Counted from the first letter of the stretch, positions 8,429 through 16,561 are shown. The stretch: DNA of 47,355 nucleotides from Sphingomonas montana (GCF_001956315.1 NZ_MOLY01000019.1:1-47355); one strand, 5' to 3'. Made by a program: numbers and translations. The notes: generated by a model not told the origin, from the letters alone.

Positions 8429-9277
8429 ATGGACATCGACATGCGCACCCGCTTCGCCGCCGACGAAATGCTGCTGGACGATGCCGGACCGGGGGAGGCC
8501 GCGCCGGGCAAGCCCGCGTTCCGGCTGGAGGACCCGCACGCCGCGCCGGACGCGATCGTCGTCGCCGCGGTCGATCGGCCCGTCCTGTTCGGCTATGCCC
8601 CCGCCCGCCCCAACGGGCGCGCGCTGCTCGTGATCGGCGGTGGCGGTTATACGCAGCTGATGGCCGGGCGGGAGGGGGTGGCCGTCGCGCGCTGGCTCAC
8701 CGGCCTCGGCTTCCACGCCTTCGTGCTGGTCCACCGTTTCCCGAACGCGACCACCGGCCCCGCCGCGCCGATCGAAGATGCCGTCCGCGCGATGCAGGCG
8801 ATCCGCGCGCATGCCGCCGGGTTTGCCGCGGTCGGCGTCGTCGGCCTGTCGTCGGGGGGGCATCTGGCCGCCTGCCTGCTCGGCCCGCATCCCGAGGGCG
8901 TCCGCCCCGATGGCGCGGTGATCGGCTATGCGCCCATATCGACCAACGCCGCCGGCCGCACCGTCGTCGCGGACAAGCCCCCGCTCGTCCCGCCGGAAAA
9001 GCAGGCGCTGTACGACCGGTTCCAGCCCGATCGCCAACTGGCCGATGCGCCGCCGCCGGTGTTCATCGTCTATGCCGGCAATGATCCCGTCGTCCCGATC
9101 GACAATGCGCACCGCCTGCACGCCGCACTGGTCGCGGCCGGCGGCCGTCCCGAGCTGCACATCTTCGCCGATGCCCCGCACGGCTTCGCACTCGACACGC
9201 CCGACCTGCCCGTGTCGCTCTGGCCCACGCTGTGCGCCGCCTGGTTGCGTCAGGTGTGCCTGGCCCCGCCGGGATAG
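8429..9277 (+). CDS. Alpha/beta hydrolase, esterase/acetylxylan-esterase-like
   Basis: 282 residues without a signal peptide. The nucleophile elbow is GLSSG (139-143, Ser141). An oxyanion-type glycine run, IGGGGYT, lies near residue 70. The acid and base of the triad are probably the Asp in YAGNDPVVP and the His in DAPHGFA. The arrangement is that of the small esterase/lipase families that hydrolyse acetyl or other short-chain esters, often on sugars. The substrate cannot be read from the sequence. It lies between the guanylyltransferase gene (opposite strand) and the ArsR operator, and is probably a single-gene unit. Confidence 0.83.
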   Translation: MDIDMRTRFAADEMLLDDAGPGEAAPGKPAFRLEDPHAAPDAIVVAAVDRPVLFGYAPARPNGRALLVIGGGGYTQLMAGREGVAVARWLTGLGFHAFVLVHRFPNATTGPAAPIEDAVRAMQAIRAHAAGFAAVGVVGLSSGGHLAACLLGPHPEGVRPDGAVIGYAPISTNAAGRTVVADKPPLVPPEKQALYDRFQPDRQLADAPPPVFIVYAGNDPVVPIDNAHRLHAALVAAGGRPELHIFADAPHGFALDTPDLPVSLWPTLCAAWLRQVCLAPPG

Positions 9278-9303
9278 CCATCCGCCGCTCCCGGCGGGCC
9301 GCA

Positions 9304-9334
9304 TTAGTGCAATGATCTTGAAATATCGCACTAA
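9304..9334. promoter_or_regulatory. Inverted repeat, candidate ArsR-type operator
   Basis: TTAGTGC at 9304-9310 and GCACTAA at 9328-9334 are exact inverted repeats separated by 17 AT-rich bases. The start codon of the ArsR-family gene is 18 bases further on. Position, symmetry and AT-rich core fit an autoregulatory operator overlapping the promoter. Confidence 0.5.
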
Positions 9335-9351
9335 GCGACCATCTCCTGCTC

Positions 9352-9672
9352 ATGGCCCGCCCCTTCCACCATCCCGCCGAAGCGGACATGACGCTCGACG
9401 GCGTCCTGCACGCGCTGTCGGACGGCACCCGCCGTTCGATCGTGGCGAAACTCGTCGCGACCGGCGGGCTGAACTGCGGCCAGTCGTGCGATGATCTGCC
9501 CGCCTCCACCATTTCGCATCATCACCGCATCCTGCGCGACAGCGGCCTCATCCGCTCGGAACGGCGCGGCGTAGCGGTGTTCAACAGCGTGCGCACGGAC
9601 GAACTCGACCGCCGCTTCCCCGGCCTGGTCGCCAACATCCTTGCCGCCGAATCCAGGAGCCCCCGCCCATGA
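9352..9672 (+). CDS. ArsR-family winged-helix transcriptional regulator
   Basis: 106 residues. The winged-helix region runs from [17 protein letters not shown] (about residue 15) through a recognition-helix segment [18 protein letters not shown] (about 50-67) to a wing, [10 protein letters not shown]. Two cysteines (in LNCGQSC, about 40-45) precede the recognition helix. They could be a sensor site, but classical metal-binding ArsR motifs are not evident. The last four bases overlap the start of the oxidoreductase gene (ATGA), so the regulator very probably controls that gene and itself through the inverted repeat upstream. Confidence 0.85.
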   Translation: MARPFHHPAEADMTLDGVLHALSDGTRRSIVAKLVATGGLNCGQSCDDLPASTISHHHRILRDSGLIRSERRGVAVFNSVRTDELDRRFPGLVANILAAESRSPRP

Positions 9673-10670
9673 CCGCCCTTTCCATCCTCGACCTCGTCCG
9701 CGTCACCGAAGCCACCGATGCGAAGGGCGCGATCGACAATGCGCGCGACCTGGCCGTCCATGCCGAAACGCTCGGCTACGAACGCTTCTGGGTTGCCGAA
9801 CATCACAACATGGTCGGCATCGCCAGCGCCGCCACCTCCGTCGTGCTGGGCCATATCGCCGCGGGCACGCGCCGCATCCGCGTGGGGGCCGGCGGCGTCA
9901 TGCTGCCCAACCATGCGCCGATCGTGATCGCCGAACAGTTCGGGACGCTCGCCGTCATGCACCCCGGCCGGATCGATCTCGGCCTCGGCCGCGCCCCCGG
10001 CACCGACCAGCATACCGCCCGCGCGCTCCGCCGGTCGCTGGTGAACAACGACGATTTCCCGCAGGACGTGCTCGAACTCCAGGCCTATTTCCGCACTGCC
10101 CGCCCCAATCAGGCGGTGCAGGCCGTCCCCGCCGCCGGCACCGACGTCCCGCTCTGGATCCTGGGGTCCAGCACCTATGGCGCGCAGCTCGCGGCCGAGC
10201 TGGGCCTGCCCTATGCGTTCGCGTCGCACTTCGCGCCCGGTTCGCTGGTTCCCGCGCTCAACATCTACCGCACCCGGTTCAAGCCGTCAGCGCAGCTCGC
10301 CCGCCCGCATGCCATGATCGGCGTCAACATCGTCGCGGCCGATACCGACGCGGAGGCCCGCCGCCTCGCCACCACGCAGCAGATGAGCTTTGTCGACATG
10401 TTCCGCGGCACCCGCGGGCTCAGCCGTCCGCCGATCGACGATATCGACGCCTACTGGTCGCCCGTCGAACGGGCGCAGGCCATGTCGATGCTCGCCCGCT
10501 CGATCGTCGGCAGCCCGGAAACCGTCCGCGCCGGCATTGCCGCCCTCGTCGCGGAAACGGGGGCTGACGAACTGATGATCGTCTCGGACGTCTACGACCA
10601 CGCCGCCCGCCGCCACTCCTATACGCTGATCGCGGAGGCAGCCGCCGCCCGCCGGGACCTCGCGGCGTAA
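9669..10670 (+). CDS. LLM-class flavin-dependent oxidoreductase, MsnO8/YhbW-like
   Basis: 333 residues, a bacterial-luciferase-like TIM barrel. Conserved stretches are [12 protein letters not shown] (about residues 37-48), [15 protein letters not shown] (about 75-89), [14 protein letters not shown] and the later [10 protein letters not shown]. These mark the single-component luciferase-like group whose best-known members resemble YhbW and MsnO8. They use reduced FMN and oxygen, but most have no known substrate. It overlaps the ArsR-family gene by four bases and so forms a two-gene operon with it. Confidence 0.88.
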   Translation: MTALSILDLVRVTEATDAKGAIDNARDLAVHAETLGYERFWVAEHHNMVGIASAATSVVLGHIAAGTRRIRVGAGGVMLPNHAPIVIAEQFGTLAVMHPGRIDLGLGRAPGTDQHTARALRRSLVNNDDFPQDVLELQAYFRTARPNQAVQAVPAAGTDVPLWILGSSTYGAQLAAELGLPYAFASHFAPGSLVPALNIYRTRFKPSAQLARPHAMIGVNIVAADTDAEARRLATTQQMSFVDMFRGTRGLSRPPIDDIDAYWSPVERAQAMSMLARSIVGSPETVRAGIAALVAETGADELMIVSDVYDHAARRHSYTLIAEAAAARRDLAA

Positions 10671-11035
10671 TCCGACCGGAACGGCCCCGCCGTCGAGGCT
10701 ACCGGATGTGACCGGCGGCGGGGGGGGGGGCGTCCCTAACGGGCGTAGTGGCTGGCGACGCCGACCTCCAACTCCCGCCCGGGGCAGCACTTCTTCGGGC
10801 TCCGGCCGGTCTATGATCTCGGACAGCAACCGGATATCGCGGCGGACCACTGCGGTGCAGACTGGCGGACCGGTCGTTCGCCGCGGCGTTCGGGATCGGG
10901 GCGTGTTCCGGCATCGGTGACGATCGCGGATCGTCTCCGCTATCCGCCGCGTCGCCCCCCGGTCGCGCTGCGACATGTGCCGGGACGGGCTAGCCACTCA
11001 TATTATCGCCGGTTTCCGGCAGCACATGTCCCCGG
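10671..11035. other. Gene-poor spacer with a homopolymer and inverted repeats
   Basis: No convincing gene was found. It contains an 11-G run (10720-10730), an inverted repeat ACATGTGC (10973-10980) / GCACATGT (11022-11029), and a nested hairpin GCCGG-TTT-CCGGC (11008-11020) just downstream of the TIMP-like gene on the minus strand. The hairpin may end that transcript. Minus-strand fragments between about 10745 and 10900 have protein-like composition in two different frames, which could be a decayed gene. This is weak evidence. Confidence 0.35.
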
Positions 11036-11455
11036 TCAGCGTCCGGCGGCAGGTTTGCCCAGCACGGCCATCGCCCTGGCTGCGCGCGCAACCGGCAGAT
11101 TGCCTGCACAGCCGTCCGTCCAGTAACTGCGGCCCGCGCGCTTGAGATAGATGAGGTAGGATCGGCCCGCGGTCAGTTCCGCCCGGCACGTTGTCGCCTC
11201 GGTCCTGATGAGGATCGGCCCCGACAGGCGCGTCTTCCAGCTCCGCCGGACATGCATGCGATAGGCACGCGCCGCCGGATCACGGTCATCGAACGCGGTG
11301 ACGTCTGCGACGACGACGGCGTCTGCGGCGCGGGCCAGCGCCGCGGGCGTCCGCATGACGCAACGACAGGCTTCGACCTGAACCGGTACGAGTGCCAGGC
11401 CGGCAAGGATGACCGAACCGACCACGCCGACCGGACCACGAATATGATCAGACAA
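11036..11455 (-). CDS. Secreted TIMP/netrin-like protein with N-terminal Cys-x-Cys
   Basis: 139 residues from a TTG start preceded by AGAGGGA. A signal peptide covers residues 1-29 with cleavage predicted after VEA, so the mature protein would begin Cys-Arg-Cys. Four cysteines occur in total (30, 32, 90, 116). Animal tissue inhibitors of metalloproteinases also begin with Cys-x-Cys and pair these two with later cysteines about 70 and 97 residues on, a similar order and spacing. An OB-like strand pattern (AVVVADV, AYRMHVRRSWK, ILIRTEA, YLIYLK) fits the same fold. The start overlaps the end of the metallopeptidase gene by eight bases. I infer an exported, disulfide-bonded metallopeptidase inhibitor. 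An unrelated periplasmic function cannot be excluded. Confidence 0.6.
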   Translation of the reverse strand: MSDHIRGPVGVVGSVILAGLALVPVQVEACRCVMRTPAALARAADAVVVADVTAFDDRDPAARAYRMHVRRSWKTRLSGPILIRTEATTCRAELTAGRSYLIYLKRAGRSYWTDGCAGNLPVARAARAMAVLGKPAAGR

Positions 11456-11948
11456 ATGCCGTCCCTCTGCTCGACCGGGTCATACCGAGGATGTTTGGCT
11501 CGTACGGCGTCCGGGGATCGTCCTTGTCATGGATCAGTTCGCTCCGCCGCCCAAGCCCGCAGGCAAGAACCGCTTGTTCGGCGGCATGGGAGAAACCCGG
11601 TGCGCCCGCGACATGGGCCAGTTCATGGATAAGCGTCGCCAGCACCACCCAACGGCCTTGCCGGAATGCCGTCGATGAAATCGCGATATCCTTGTAGTTG
11701 TTGGTACTGGTTGCTCCGTAACGGCTCGGATTATCCTCATAATTCAACCAGATCGTCTTGTCCGCCAGCAGGCTGGTCAGCGTCTTCTGAAACGGCAGCA
11801 CCTTGAAATACGCGTCCGCCCCCGGAAGGTTTCGCGCGATCCAGTGCGCGCGTTCCCGAGACCAGGTCAGCATGTGCCGATTGCCCGAAGGGACTGCGCG
11901 CCAGAGCGGGTAGATCGGGGTATGATCGCCGACATTGATCTGGATCAT
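11448..11948 (-). CDS. Putative zinc metallopeptidase (HExxH), no signal peptide
   Basis: 166 residues from the ATG at 11948, which has GGAGG six bases upstream. A longer reading from 11981 lacks such a site. The zinc motif is LIHELAH (His108, Glu109, His112), followed by GAPGFSHAAE, where His121 or Glu124 could be the third ligand. The N-terminal half (residues 1-85) contains conserved-looking aromatic residues but no family I can name. There is no signal peptide or membrane segment. Codon use is noticeably less GC-biased than in the neighbours (for example around 11690-11760), suggesting recent acquisition. It is followed by the TIMP-like gene with an eight-base overlap, and lies 91 bases downstream of the M2 peptidase gene. 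Confidence 0.65.
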   Translation of the reverse strand: MIQINVGDHTPIYPLWRAVPSGNRHMLTWSRERAHWIARNLPGADAYFKVLPFQKTLTSLLADKTIWLNYEDNPSRYGATSTNNYKDIAISSTAFRQGRWVVLATLIHELAHVAGAPGFSHAAEQAVLACGLGRRSELIHDKDDPRTPYEPNILGMTRSSRGTAFV

Positions 11949-12039
11949 ATCAACCTCCGGTCCTGCAACGCTCTGAACCAAGCGGCCGGACCGGGAAAAC
12001 GATCCCCTGTCCGACCGGACTCGGCACGATGCCCTGCTT

Positions 12040-13878
12040 TTACCAGCCGCTGGGCTTGCCCTTGTTCTGCTGGTCCAGCCAGGTCTTCAGCGGCGCGAAA
12101 TAGTCGACCAGCGCCTTGCCCGACATCTGGCGCGTGCCGGTGAACGCCTGCAACGCGTCCGGCCACGGCTTCGACGCGCCCATCGCCAGCATGGTGTTCA
12201 GCCGCGCGCCGACCTGCTTGTTGCCGTAGAAGGAACAGCGGTGCAGCGGCCCCTTCCAGCCCGACTGGTCGCACGCCGCCTTGTAGAACTGGAACTGCAG
12301 GATGCGCGCCAGGAAGTAGCGCGCATAGGGCGTGCTCGCCGGGATATGATATTTCGCGCCCGGATCGAACCGCGTCTCGTCGCGCGCGACCGGCGGCTTG
12401 ATCCCCTGATATTGCAGGCGCAGCGCGTCCCAGCCCTTCTGGTAGCCGCTCGTCGGGATCGCGCCCGAAAACACGCCCCAGCGCCACTTGTCCATCATCA
12501 GCCCGAACGGCAGGAACGCCACCTTGTCCATCGCCTGGCGCAGCAGCAGGCCGATATCCTTGTCCGCCCCCGGCACCTTGGCCGGATCGAGCAGCCCGAT
12601 CTTCACCAGATAGTCGGGCGTGATCGACAGCGCGACGAAATCGCCGATCGCCTCGTGGAACCCGTCGTTCGCACCGTTCTGGTACAGCAGAGGCTGCTTG
12701 TTATACGCGCGCTGGTAATAATTATGCCCCAGCTCGTGATGGATCGTGGTGAAATCGTCCGCATTCACCTTCGTGCACATCTTGATGCGGATGTCGTCCT
12801 TGTTGTCCAGGTCCCACGCCGACGCATGGCAGATCACCTCGCGGTCGGCGGGCTTCACGATCTGCGACCGTTCCCAGAACGTCTTGGGCAACGGTGCGAA
12901 CCCCAGCGAGGAATAGAAGCCCTCGCCCGTCTTCACCATGCGGACGGGGTCGTAGCCCTTGGCCTTCAGCAGGTCGCCGACGTCATAACCCAGGTCGCCC
13001 GCCCCGGCCGGCGCGACCACGTCATAGATGCCGCCCCATTCCTGCGCCCACATATTGCCGAGCAGGTCCGCGCGGATCGGGCCGGTCTTCGCCTGCACCG
13101 CATCGCCATATTTCGCGTTCAGCTTGGCGCGCACATAGGTGTGGAGCGACAGGTACAGCGGCTCCACTTCCTTCCAAAGCTGGTCGGCCAGCTTTTCGAA
13201 ATCGTCGGCGGGCATGTCGTACCCCGAACGCCACATCGCGCCGGTGTCCTTGAACCCCAGTTCGCGCGACCCTTCGTTGGCGATCCCCGCCATCTTCGCA
13301 TAGTCGCCGCGCATCGGGGCGCCGACATTGTCGTGCCAGCTGACCCACATCTCCTTCAGTTCGGCCGGGTCGCGGCTGGTCCCCATCGCGGCCTCGATGT
13401 CCGATCCGTTGATCGGCTTGCCGTCCTTCAGCCCGCGCCCCTTGCCGTAGGCGGACGACATCTTGGTCGACAGGTCGGACAGCGTCTGTGCTGCCCCCGG
13501 CGTCGTCGGCGCGGGCAGGGTCAGACCGTTCTTCAGGATATCCAGCTTCCGCCGCGTATCGGGCGAAATCCCCTTCACACCGTCGAACTTCGCCGCGCCC
13601 AACGCGAACCGCACCGCCATCTCGGTGCCCACCGCGCCCGATTTCGCGGCCAGCGCATCGGTATCGTCGGTGATGTAGGTCGCGTTCACCCAGGCGATCC
13701 GCGACGCGTCGATCGAATAGTCGAGCGCTTCCTTCTGCACCTGTTCGACGAACGCGTCTGCGGCGGCCGGCGTGGCGGCCGGCATGGCGGCGACCGGCGC
13801 GGCGGTCTGCGCCAGGACGGGTGTCACGGCGGTTGCGGACAGGAGAAGGGCGAACGCGGAAAGTCCGTTGCGGATCAT
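12040..13878 (-). CDS. M2-family peptidyl-dipeptidase (ACE-like), secreted
   Basis: 612 residues with a signal peptide (cleavage near VLA-QT, residue 23). The catalytic zinc motif HHELGH is at about residues 379-384, and the third ligand Glu follows in DGFHEAIGDF. The region SLHTYVRAKLNAKYG and the C-terminal YHIPASTPYARYFLA segment match the angiotensin-converting-enzyme-like M2 family, whose bacterial members remove dipeptides from peptide C-termini in the periplasm. The length is normal for a single-domain bacterial enzyme. It stands upstream of the metallopeptidase/TIMP-like pair on the same strand, and readthrough into that pair is possible but not shown. Confidence 0.93.
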   Translation of the reverse strand: MIRNGLSAFALLLSATAVTPVLAQTAAPVAAMPAATPAAADAFVEQVQKEALDYSIDASRIAWVNATYITDDTDALAAKSGAVGTEMAVRFALGAAKFDGVKGISPDTRRKLDILKNGLTLPAPTTPGAAQTLSDLSTKMSSAYGKGRGLKDGKPINGSDIEAAMGTSRDPAELKEMWVSWHDNVGAPMRGDYAKMAGIANEGSRELGFKDTGAMWRSGYDMPADDFEKLADQLWKEVEPLYLSLHTYVRAKLNAKYGDAVQAKTGPIRADLLGNMWAQEWGGIYDVVAPAGAGDLGYDVGDLLKAKGYDPVRMVKTGEGFYSSLGFAPLPKTFWERSQIVKPADREVICHASAWDLDNKDDIRIKMCTKVNADDFTTIHHELGHNYYQRAYNKQPLLYQNGANDGFHEAIGDFVALSITPDYLVKIGLLDPAKVPGADKDIGLLLRQAMDKVAFLPFGLMMDKWRWGVFSGAIPTSGYQKGWDALRLQYQGIKPPVARDETRFDPGAKYHIPASTPYARYFLARILQFQFYKAACDQSGWKGPLHRCSFYGNKQVGARLNTMLAMGASKPWPDALQAFTGTRQMSGKALVDYFAPLKTWLDQQNKGKPSGW

Positions 13879-13959
13879 GCGGATGAGAGACCTAACTGGA
13901 TAGGAAAACGCTAACCTGCACGGCCGAAGCGCATCCGGTCAAGCACCGTCCCACACCCC

Positions 13960-14042
13960 CGTCATCCCAGACTTGATCCGGGATCCCGCTTCTCCTTCGC
14001 TACCTCGAGGAAGAAGCGAGACCCCGGATCAAGCCCGGGGCG
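13960..14042. repeat. Dispersed CGTCATCCC-type inverted repeat
   Basis: It begins CGTCATCCCAGACTTGATCC. The arms CTTGATCCGGG (13972-13982) and CCCGGATCAAG (14023-14033) are exact complements, with a second imperfect stem inside. The right end overlaps the last codons and the stop of the HTH gene. Related units lie at 23879-23955 and 27981-28075. Confidence 0.75.
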
Positions 14043-14406
14043 ACGGATCGGCAGGCGCGCCCGTCACCACCTCCAAAGCCCCCACCGAAACCTCCAGCGC
14101 CGCCGCCAGCTTCGCGCGCGTCGCAGGCGTCCCATGCCCCGCCCCCATCTCGATCCGGCTGATCCACACCCGGCTCACCCCCGCCCGCGCCGCCAGCGCG
14201 TGCTGGCTCAACCCACGATGCCGCCGCCACGCCGCCAGCGGATGCGCACCGCCCGCGATCGCCGCCGCGACATCCGCCGGCGGCAACGCCTGCAAGGCCT
14301 GCGCCGCCAGATCACGCAACCGGTCGTAGATGTCGGCCGGCACCATCACCATCTCGCGCCCGTCCCGCCCGCGGAACCGCATCAATGGATCGTCGCCCAG
14401 CGTCAT
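14029..14406 (-). CDS. Xre-type helix-turn-helix protein
   Basis: 125 residues. The N-terminal part (about 1-45) reads FRGRDGREMVMVPADIYDRL, a pattern reminiscent of antitoxin-like N-termini. The C-terminal half is a Xre-type HTH (HRGLSQHALAARAGVSRVWI, then SRIEMG and TRAKLAAALEVSVGAL). The start ATG overlaps the stop of the upstream gene (ATGA), so the two are translationally coupled. The final residues and stop are encoded inside a dispersed repeat element, so the original C-terminus may have differed. It is probably a DNA-binding regulator of its own operon. Confidence 0.75.
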   Translation of the reverse strand: MTLGDDPLMRFRGRDGREMVMVPADIYDRLRDLAAQALQALPPADVAAAIAGGAHPLAAWRRHRGLSQHALAARAGVSRVWISRIEMGAGHGTPATRAKLAAALEVSVGALEVVTGAPADPSPRA

Positions 14407-14810
14407 GCGTCCCCCGCACTCCACCAGTCGAACGCCGCCCGCTGTTCGGCCGTCACCAGCGCCTGCGCCGCCGGCCCGGTCCAGTCGCCGACATGACCCA
14501 GCATCAGCGCGCGGCCGCCGGTCCACCAGCCCTGCCCCGGCAACCCGTCGCTGGCGCGCACTACCAGCACCGCCAGCCCCGGTTCGCCGGCCGCGCGACC
14601 ATCTTCGTCGATCTGCTCCATCGTGCGGCACAGCGCGCGCATCCGCGGCCGGCTGAACCGCAGGCCCAGCTCCGCCAGCATCTCGGAATAGGTCAGCGCC
14701 GTACCTGCCCGCGCCGCCGCCACCAGCACCGCACGGACCCGCTCGACATCGCCGATCCGGTTTGCGACATCGGTGCCGTCCGCCTGCTCATGCGTTACTT
14801 CGTCCATCAC
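14403..14810 (-). CDS. Conserved hypothetical protein coupled to an HTH gene
   Basis: 135 residues. The visible features are a helical N-terminus with LTYSEMLAELGLRFSRPRMR (about 40-59), a CRTMEQIDEDGRAAGEPGLA stretch, and a core VVRASDGLPGQGWW (about 83-96). The C-terminus is Trp-rich (AFDWW). The pattern is that of a small alphaproteobacterial protein family without established function. Nothing supports an enzyme name. It is the first gene of a two-gene unit with the HTH protein, divergent from the DUF72 gene by 29 bases. Confidence 0.65.
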   Translation of the reverse strand: MMDEVTHEQADGTDVANRIGDVERVRAVLVAAARAGTALTYSEMLAELGLRFSRPRMRALCRTMEQIDEDGRAAGEPGLAVLVVRASDGLPGQGWWTGGRALMLGHVGDWTGPAAQALVTAEQRAAFDWWSAGDA

Positions 14811-14839
14811 GCCACCGTCCCCCGCACAGGATGCCCATC

Positions 14840-15601
14840 ATGCCCGATCCAGCGCCCGGCACCATCCGCATCGGCATCGGCGGCTGGACCTACGCGCCCT
14901 GGCGCGGCACCTTCTTCCCGGACAAGCTGCCCCATAGCCGCGAACTGGAACATGCCGCCACACGGCTGACCGCGCTGGAGATCAACGCCACCTATTATGG
15001 CCGGCAGAAACCCGAAACCTTCGCGAAATGGGCAGCCGCGGTGCCGGACGGGTTCCGTTTCGCGGTCAAGGCGTCGCGCTATGCCACCGCCCGCAAGAAG
15101 CTTGCCGACGGCGCGGAGTCGGTCGCCATGTTCCTGGATCAGGGCCTCGACCGGCTCGGCGAGCGGCTCGGCCCCATCCTCTGGCAACTGCCCGCGACCA
15201 AGCCCTACGACCATGACGACCTCGGCCGCTTCCTCGACATGCTGCCGCCCCGCATCGGCGACCGCCCCGCCGCCCATGTGCTGGAGGCGCGCCATGCGAG
15301 CTTCGCGGACACCGGCTTCGTCGACCTGCTGCGCGATCATAATGTCGCGATCGCCCATGTCGACCGCGCGGACGCGCCCGCGATCGACGCCGTTACCGCC
15401 GACTTCGGCTACGCCCGGCTCGAACGTGCCAACCTGTCCGAACCCGCCGGCTACCCCGCCGCCGATCTCGACCGCTGGGCCACCCGCGCCACCGAAACCG
15501 CAAAGGCGGGCCACGACGCCTATGTCTTCTTCATCGCCGGCGACAAGGTCCGCAATCCGCAGGCCGCCGAAGCGCTGATCGCACGCCTTGCCGCATCCTG
15601 A
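14840..15601 (+). CDS. DUF72 family TIM-barrel protein
   Basis: 253 residues. The family opening IRIGIGGWTYAPWRGTFFP is near residue 8, then LEINATYYGRQKPETFAKWA, FRFAVKASRYAT, and GPILWQLPA. DUF72 (YecE-like) proteins adopt a TIM barrel. Their reaction is not established. The ATG at 14840 has AGGA eight bases upstream. An ATG at 14831 is also in frame but is too close to that site. It is divergent from the HTH-linked gene pair. Confidence 0.9.
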   Translation: MPDPAPGTIRIGIGGWTYAPWRGTFFPDKLPHSRELEHAATRLTALEINATYYGRQKPETFAKWAAAVPDGFRFAVKASRYATARKKLADGAESVAMFLDQGLDRLGERLGPILWQLPATKPYDHDDLGRFLDMLPPRIGDRPAAHVLEARHASFADTGFVDLLRDHNVAIAHVDRADAPAIDAVTADFGYARLERANLSEPAGYPAADLDRWATRATETAKAGHDAYVFFIAGDKVRNPQAAEALIARLAAS

Positions 15602-15685
15602 CCCGGACCATGACCGTTCCAAATCGTGCGCGGATCACAGTCGGTTGAACCACGTCCCAAACGGAACCGTAGGTGCAGCCTTAGA

Positions 15686-15800
15686 AATCCGTCCGTTCCG
15701 CGCGCAGTCGAGGGATCCGTCGAGCACAACCGGGACGCCGACAGCGCCTCCCCGGCGTAGCTCCCGAAAACGTGCCTCGACTGCGCTCGGCAGGGACGGT
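15686..15800. repeat. Decayed family A repeat copy 3
   Basis: ATCCGTCCGTTCCGCGCGCAG at the left and CAGGGACGGT at the right match the ends of copies 1 and 4 with several changes. Internal CAGTCGAGGGA and CCTCGACTGCGCTCGG motifs remain. It appears to be an older copy. Confidence 0.65.
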
Positions 15801-15839
15801 CTCCTGAGTAAGATCTGGATCAAGACGTCGCGGTAAAGA

Positions 15840-16130
15840 TCACCGCTTCTTGACGAACTCGCAGCGCAGCACTAGCCCCTTGATCCCGTCCGTCCGGCAA
15901 TCGAACTCGTCCGGTCCGGTCAGCCGGATATTCTTCACCACGGTCCCGCGTTTCAGCGTCTGGCCCGCGCCCTTCACCTTCAGGTCCTTGATGAGGACCA
16001 CGCTGTCCCCGTCGACCAGCGCGGTGCCGTTGCTGTCCACCGCGCCGAAATCCCCGCCCACCGCTTCGCCCGTCGGCGGCACGCTCATCGGACGGTCATT
16101 CTCCCAGTCCCATTCCACGTCCTGCGTCAT
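15840..16130 (-). CDS. Short PhnA-like protein (YjdM C-terminal domain only)
   Basis: 96 residues. From about residue 30 the sequence follows the PhnA C-terminal domain: DSNGTALVDGDSVVLIKDLK, then a KRGTVVKNIRL and a VLRCEFVKK end. The zinc-ribbon or longer N-terminal portion found in full PhnA/YjdM proteins is missing, replaced by an acidic, Trp-containing leader. The historical link to phosphonate use is doubtful for this family and no phosphonate genes are nearby. It overlaps the DUF1810 gene by four bases (ATGA). Confidence 0.8.
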   Translation of the reverse strand: MTQDVEWDWENDRPMSVPPTGEAVGGDFGAVDSNGTALVDGDSVVLIKDLKVKGAGQTLKRGTVVKNIRLTGPDEFDCRTDGIKGLVLRCEFVKKR

Positions 16131-16561
16131 GCCTGCGTCCCCCGTCCCAACAGCCGCAACGTCGCGTCGTCCGCGCCCCCGAACAGTCGCGCGAGCGCCG
16201 CTGCGAACGGTTCCCCCGCCCCGCCCGCTTCCGCGAACAGGGTCAGCGACGACCGCAGCTTCATCGCATCGACCGAACCGAACATCGCCTCTGCCGACCC
16301 GGCGGGAATCGCCGCCACGCATGCGCGCAACCGTGCGCCCAGCACAGGATGGTCGAGATAGGCCCGCGCCTCGTCCAGCGACGCGATCGCATAGGTCCGC
16401 GCCATCGCGCTGTGTCCCAGCCCGGCGATCTGCGGGAACACGAACCACATCCAGTGGCTGGTCTTGGCCCCCGCGCGGATCTCGCCCAGCGCGCGGTCGT
16501 ACACGCCGTCCTGCGCGGCGACGAACCGGTCGAGCCCCGTCGACCGGTCGCCGTCACGCAC
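16127..16561 (-). CDS. DUF1810 family protein
   Basis: 144 residues. The family pattern is clear: LDRFVAAQDGVYDRALGEIR (about 9-28), KTSHWMWFVFPQIAGLG, a YAIASLDEARAYLDHP segment, and LRSSLTLF. No catalytic function is known for this family. It overlaps the upstream DUF427 gene by eight bases and the downstream PhnA-like gene by four, so the three form one transcript. Confidence 0.9.
   Translation of the reverse strand: MRDGDRSTGLDRFVAAQDGVYDRALGEIRAGAKTSHWMWFVFPQIAGLGHSAMARTYAIASLDEARAYLDHPVLGARLRACVAAIPAGSAEAMFGSVDAMKLRSSLTLFAEAGGAGEPFAAALARLFGGADDATLRLLGRGTQA

Noticed and set aside
10699-10914. A 71-codon minus-strand frame in the spacer before the TIMP-like gene
   Set aside because: No ribosome site, Arg/Pro-rich composition, and another frame in the same stretch looks more protein-like, so no single gene can be defended.
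12241-13914. A 557-codon plus-strand frame opposite the M2 peptidase
   Set aside because: Composition is that of antisense to a GC-rich gene and no motif is present.
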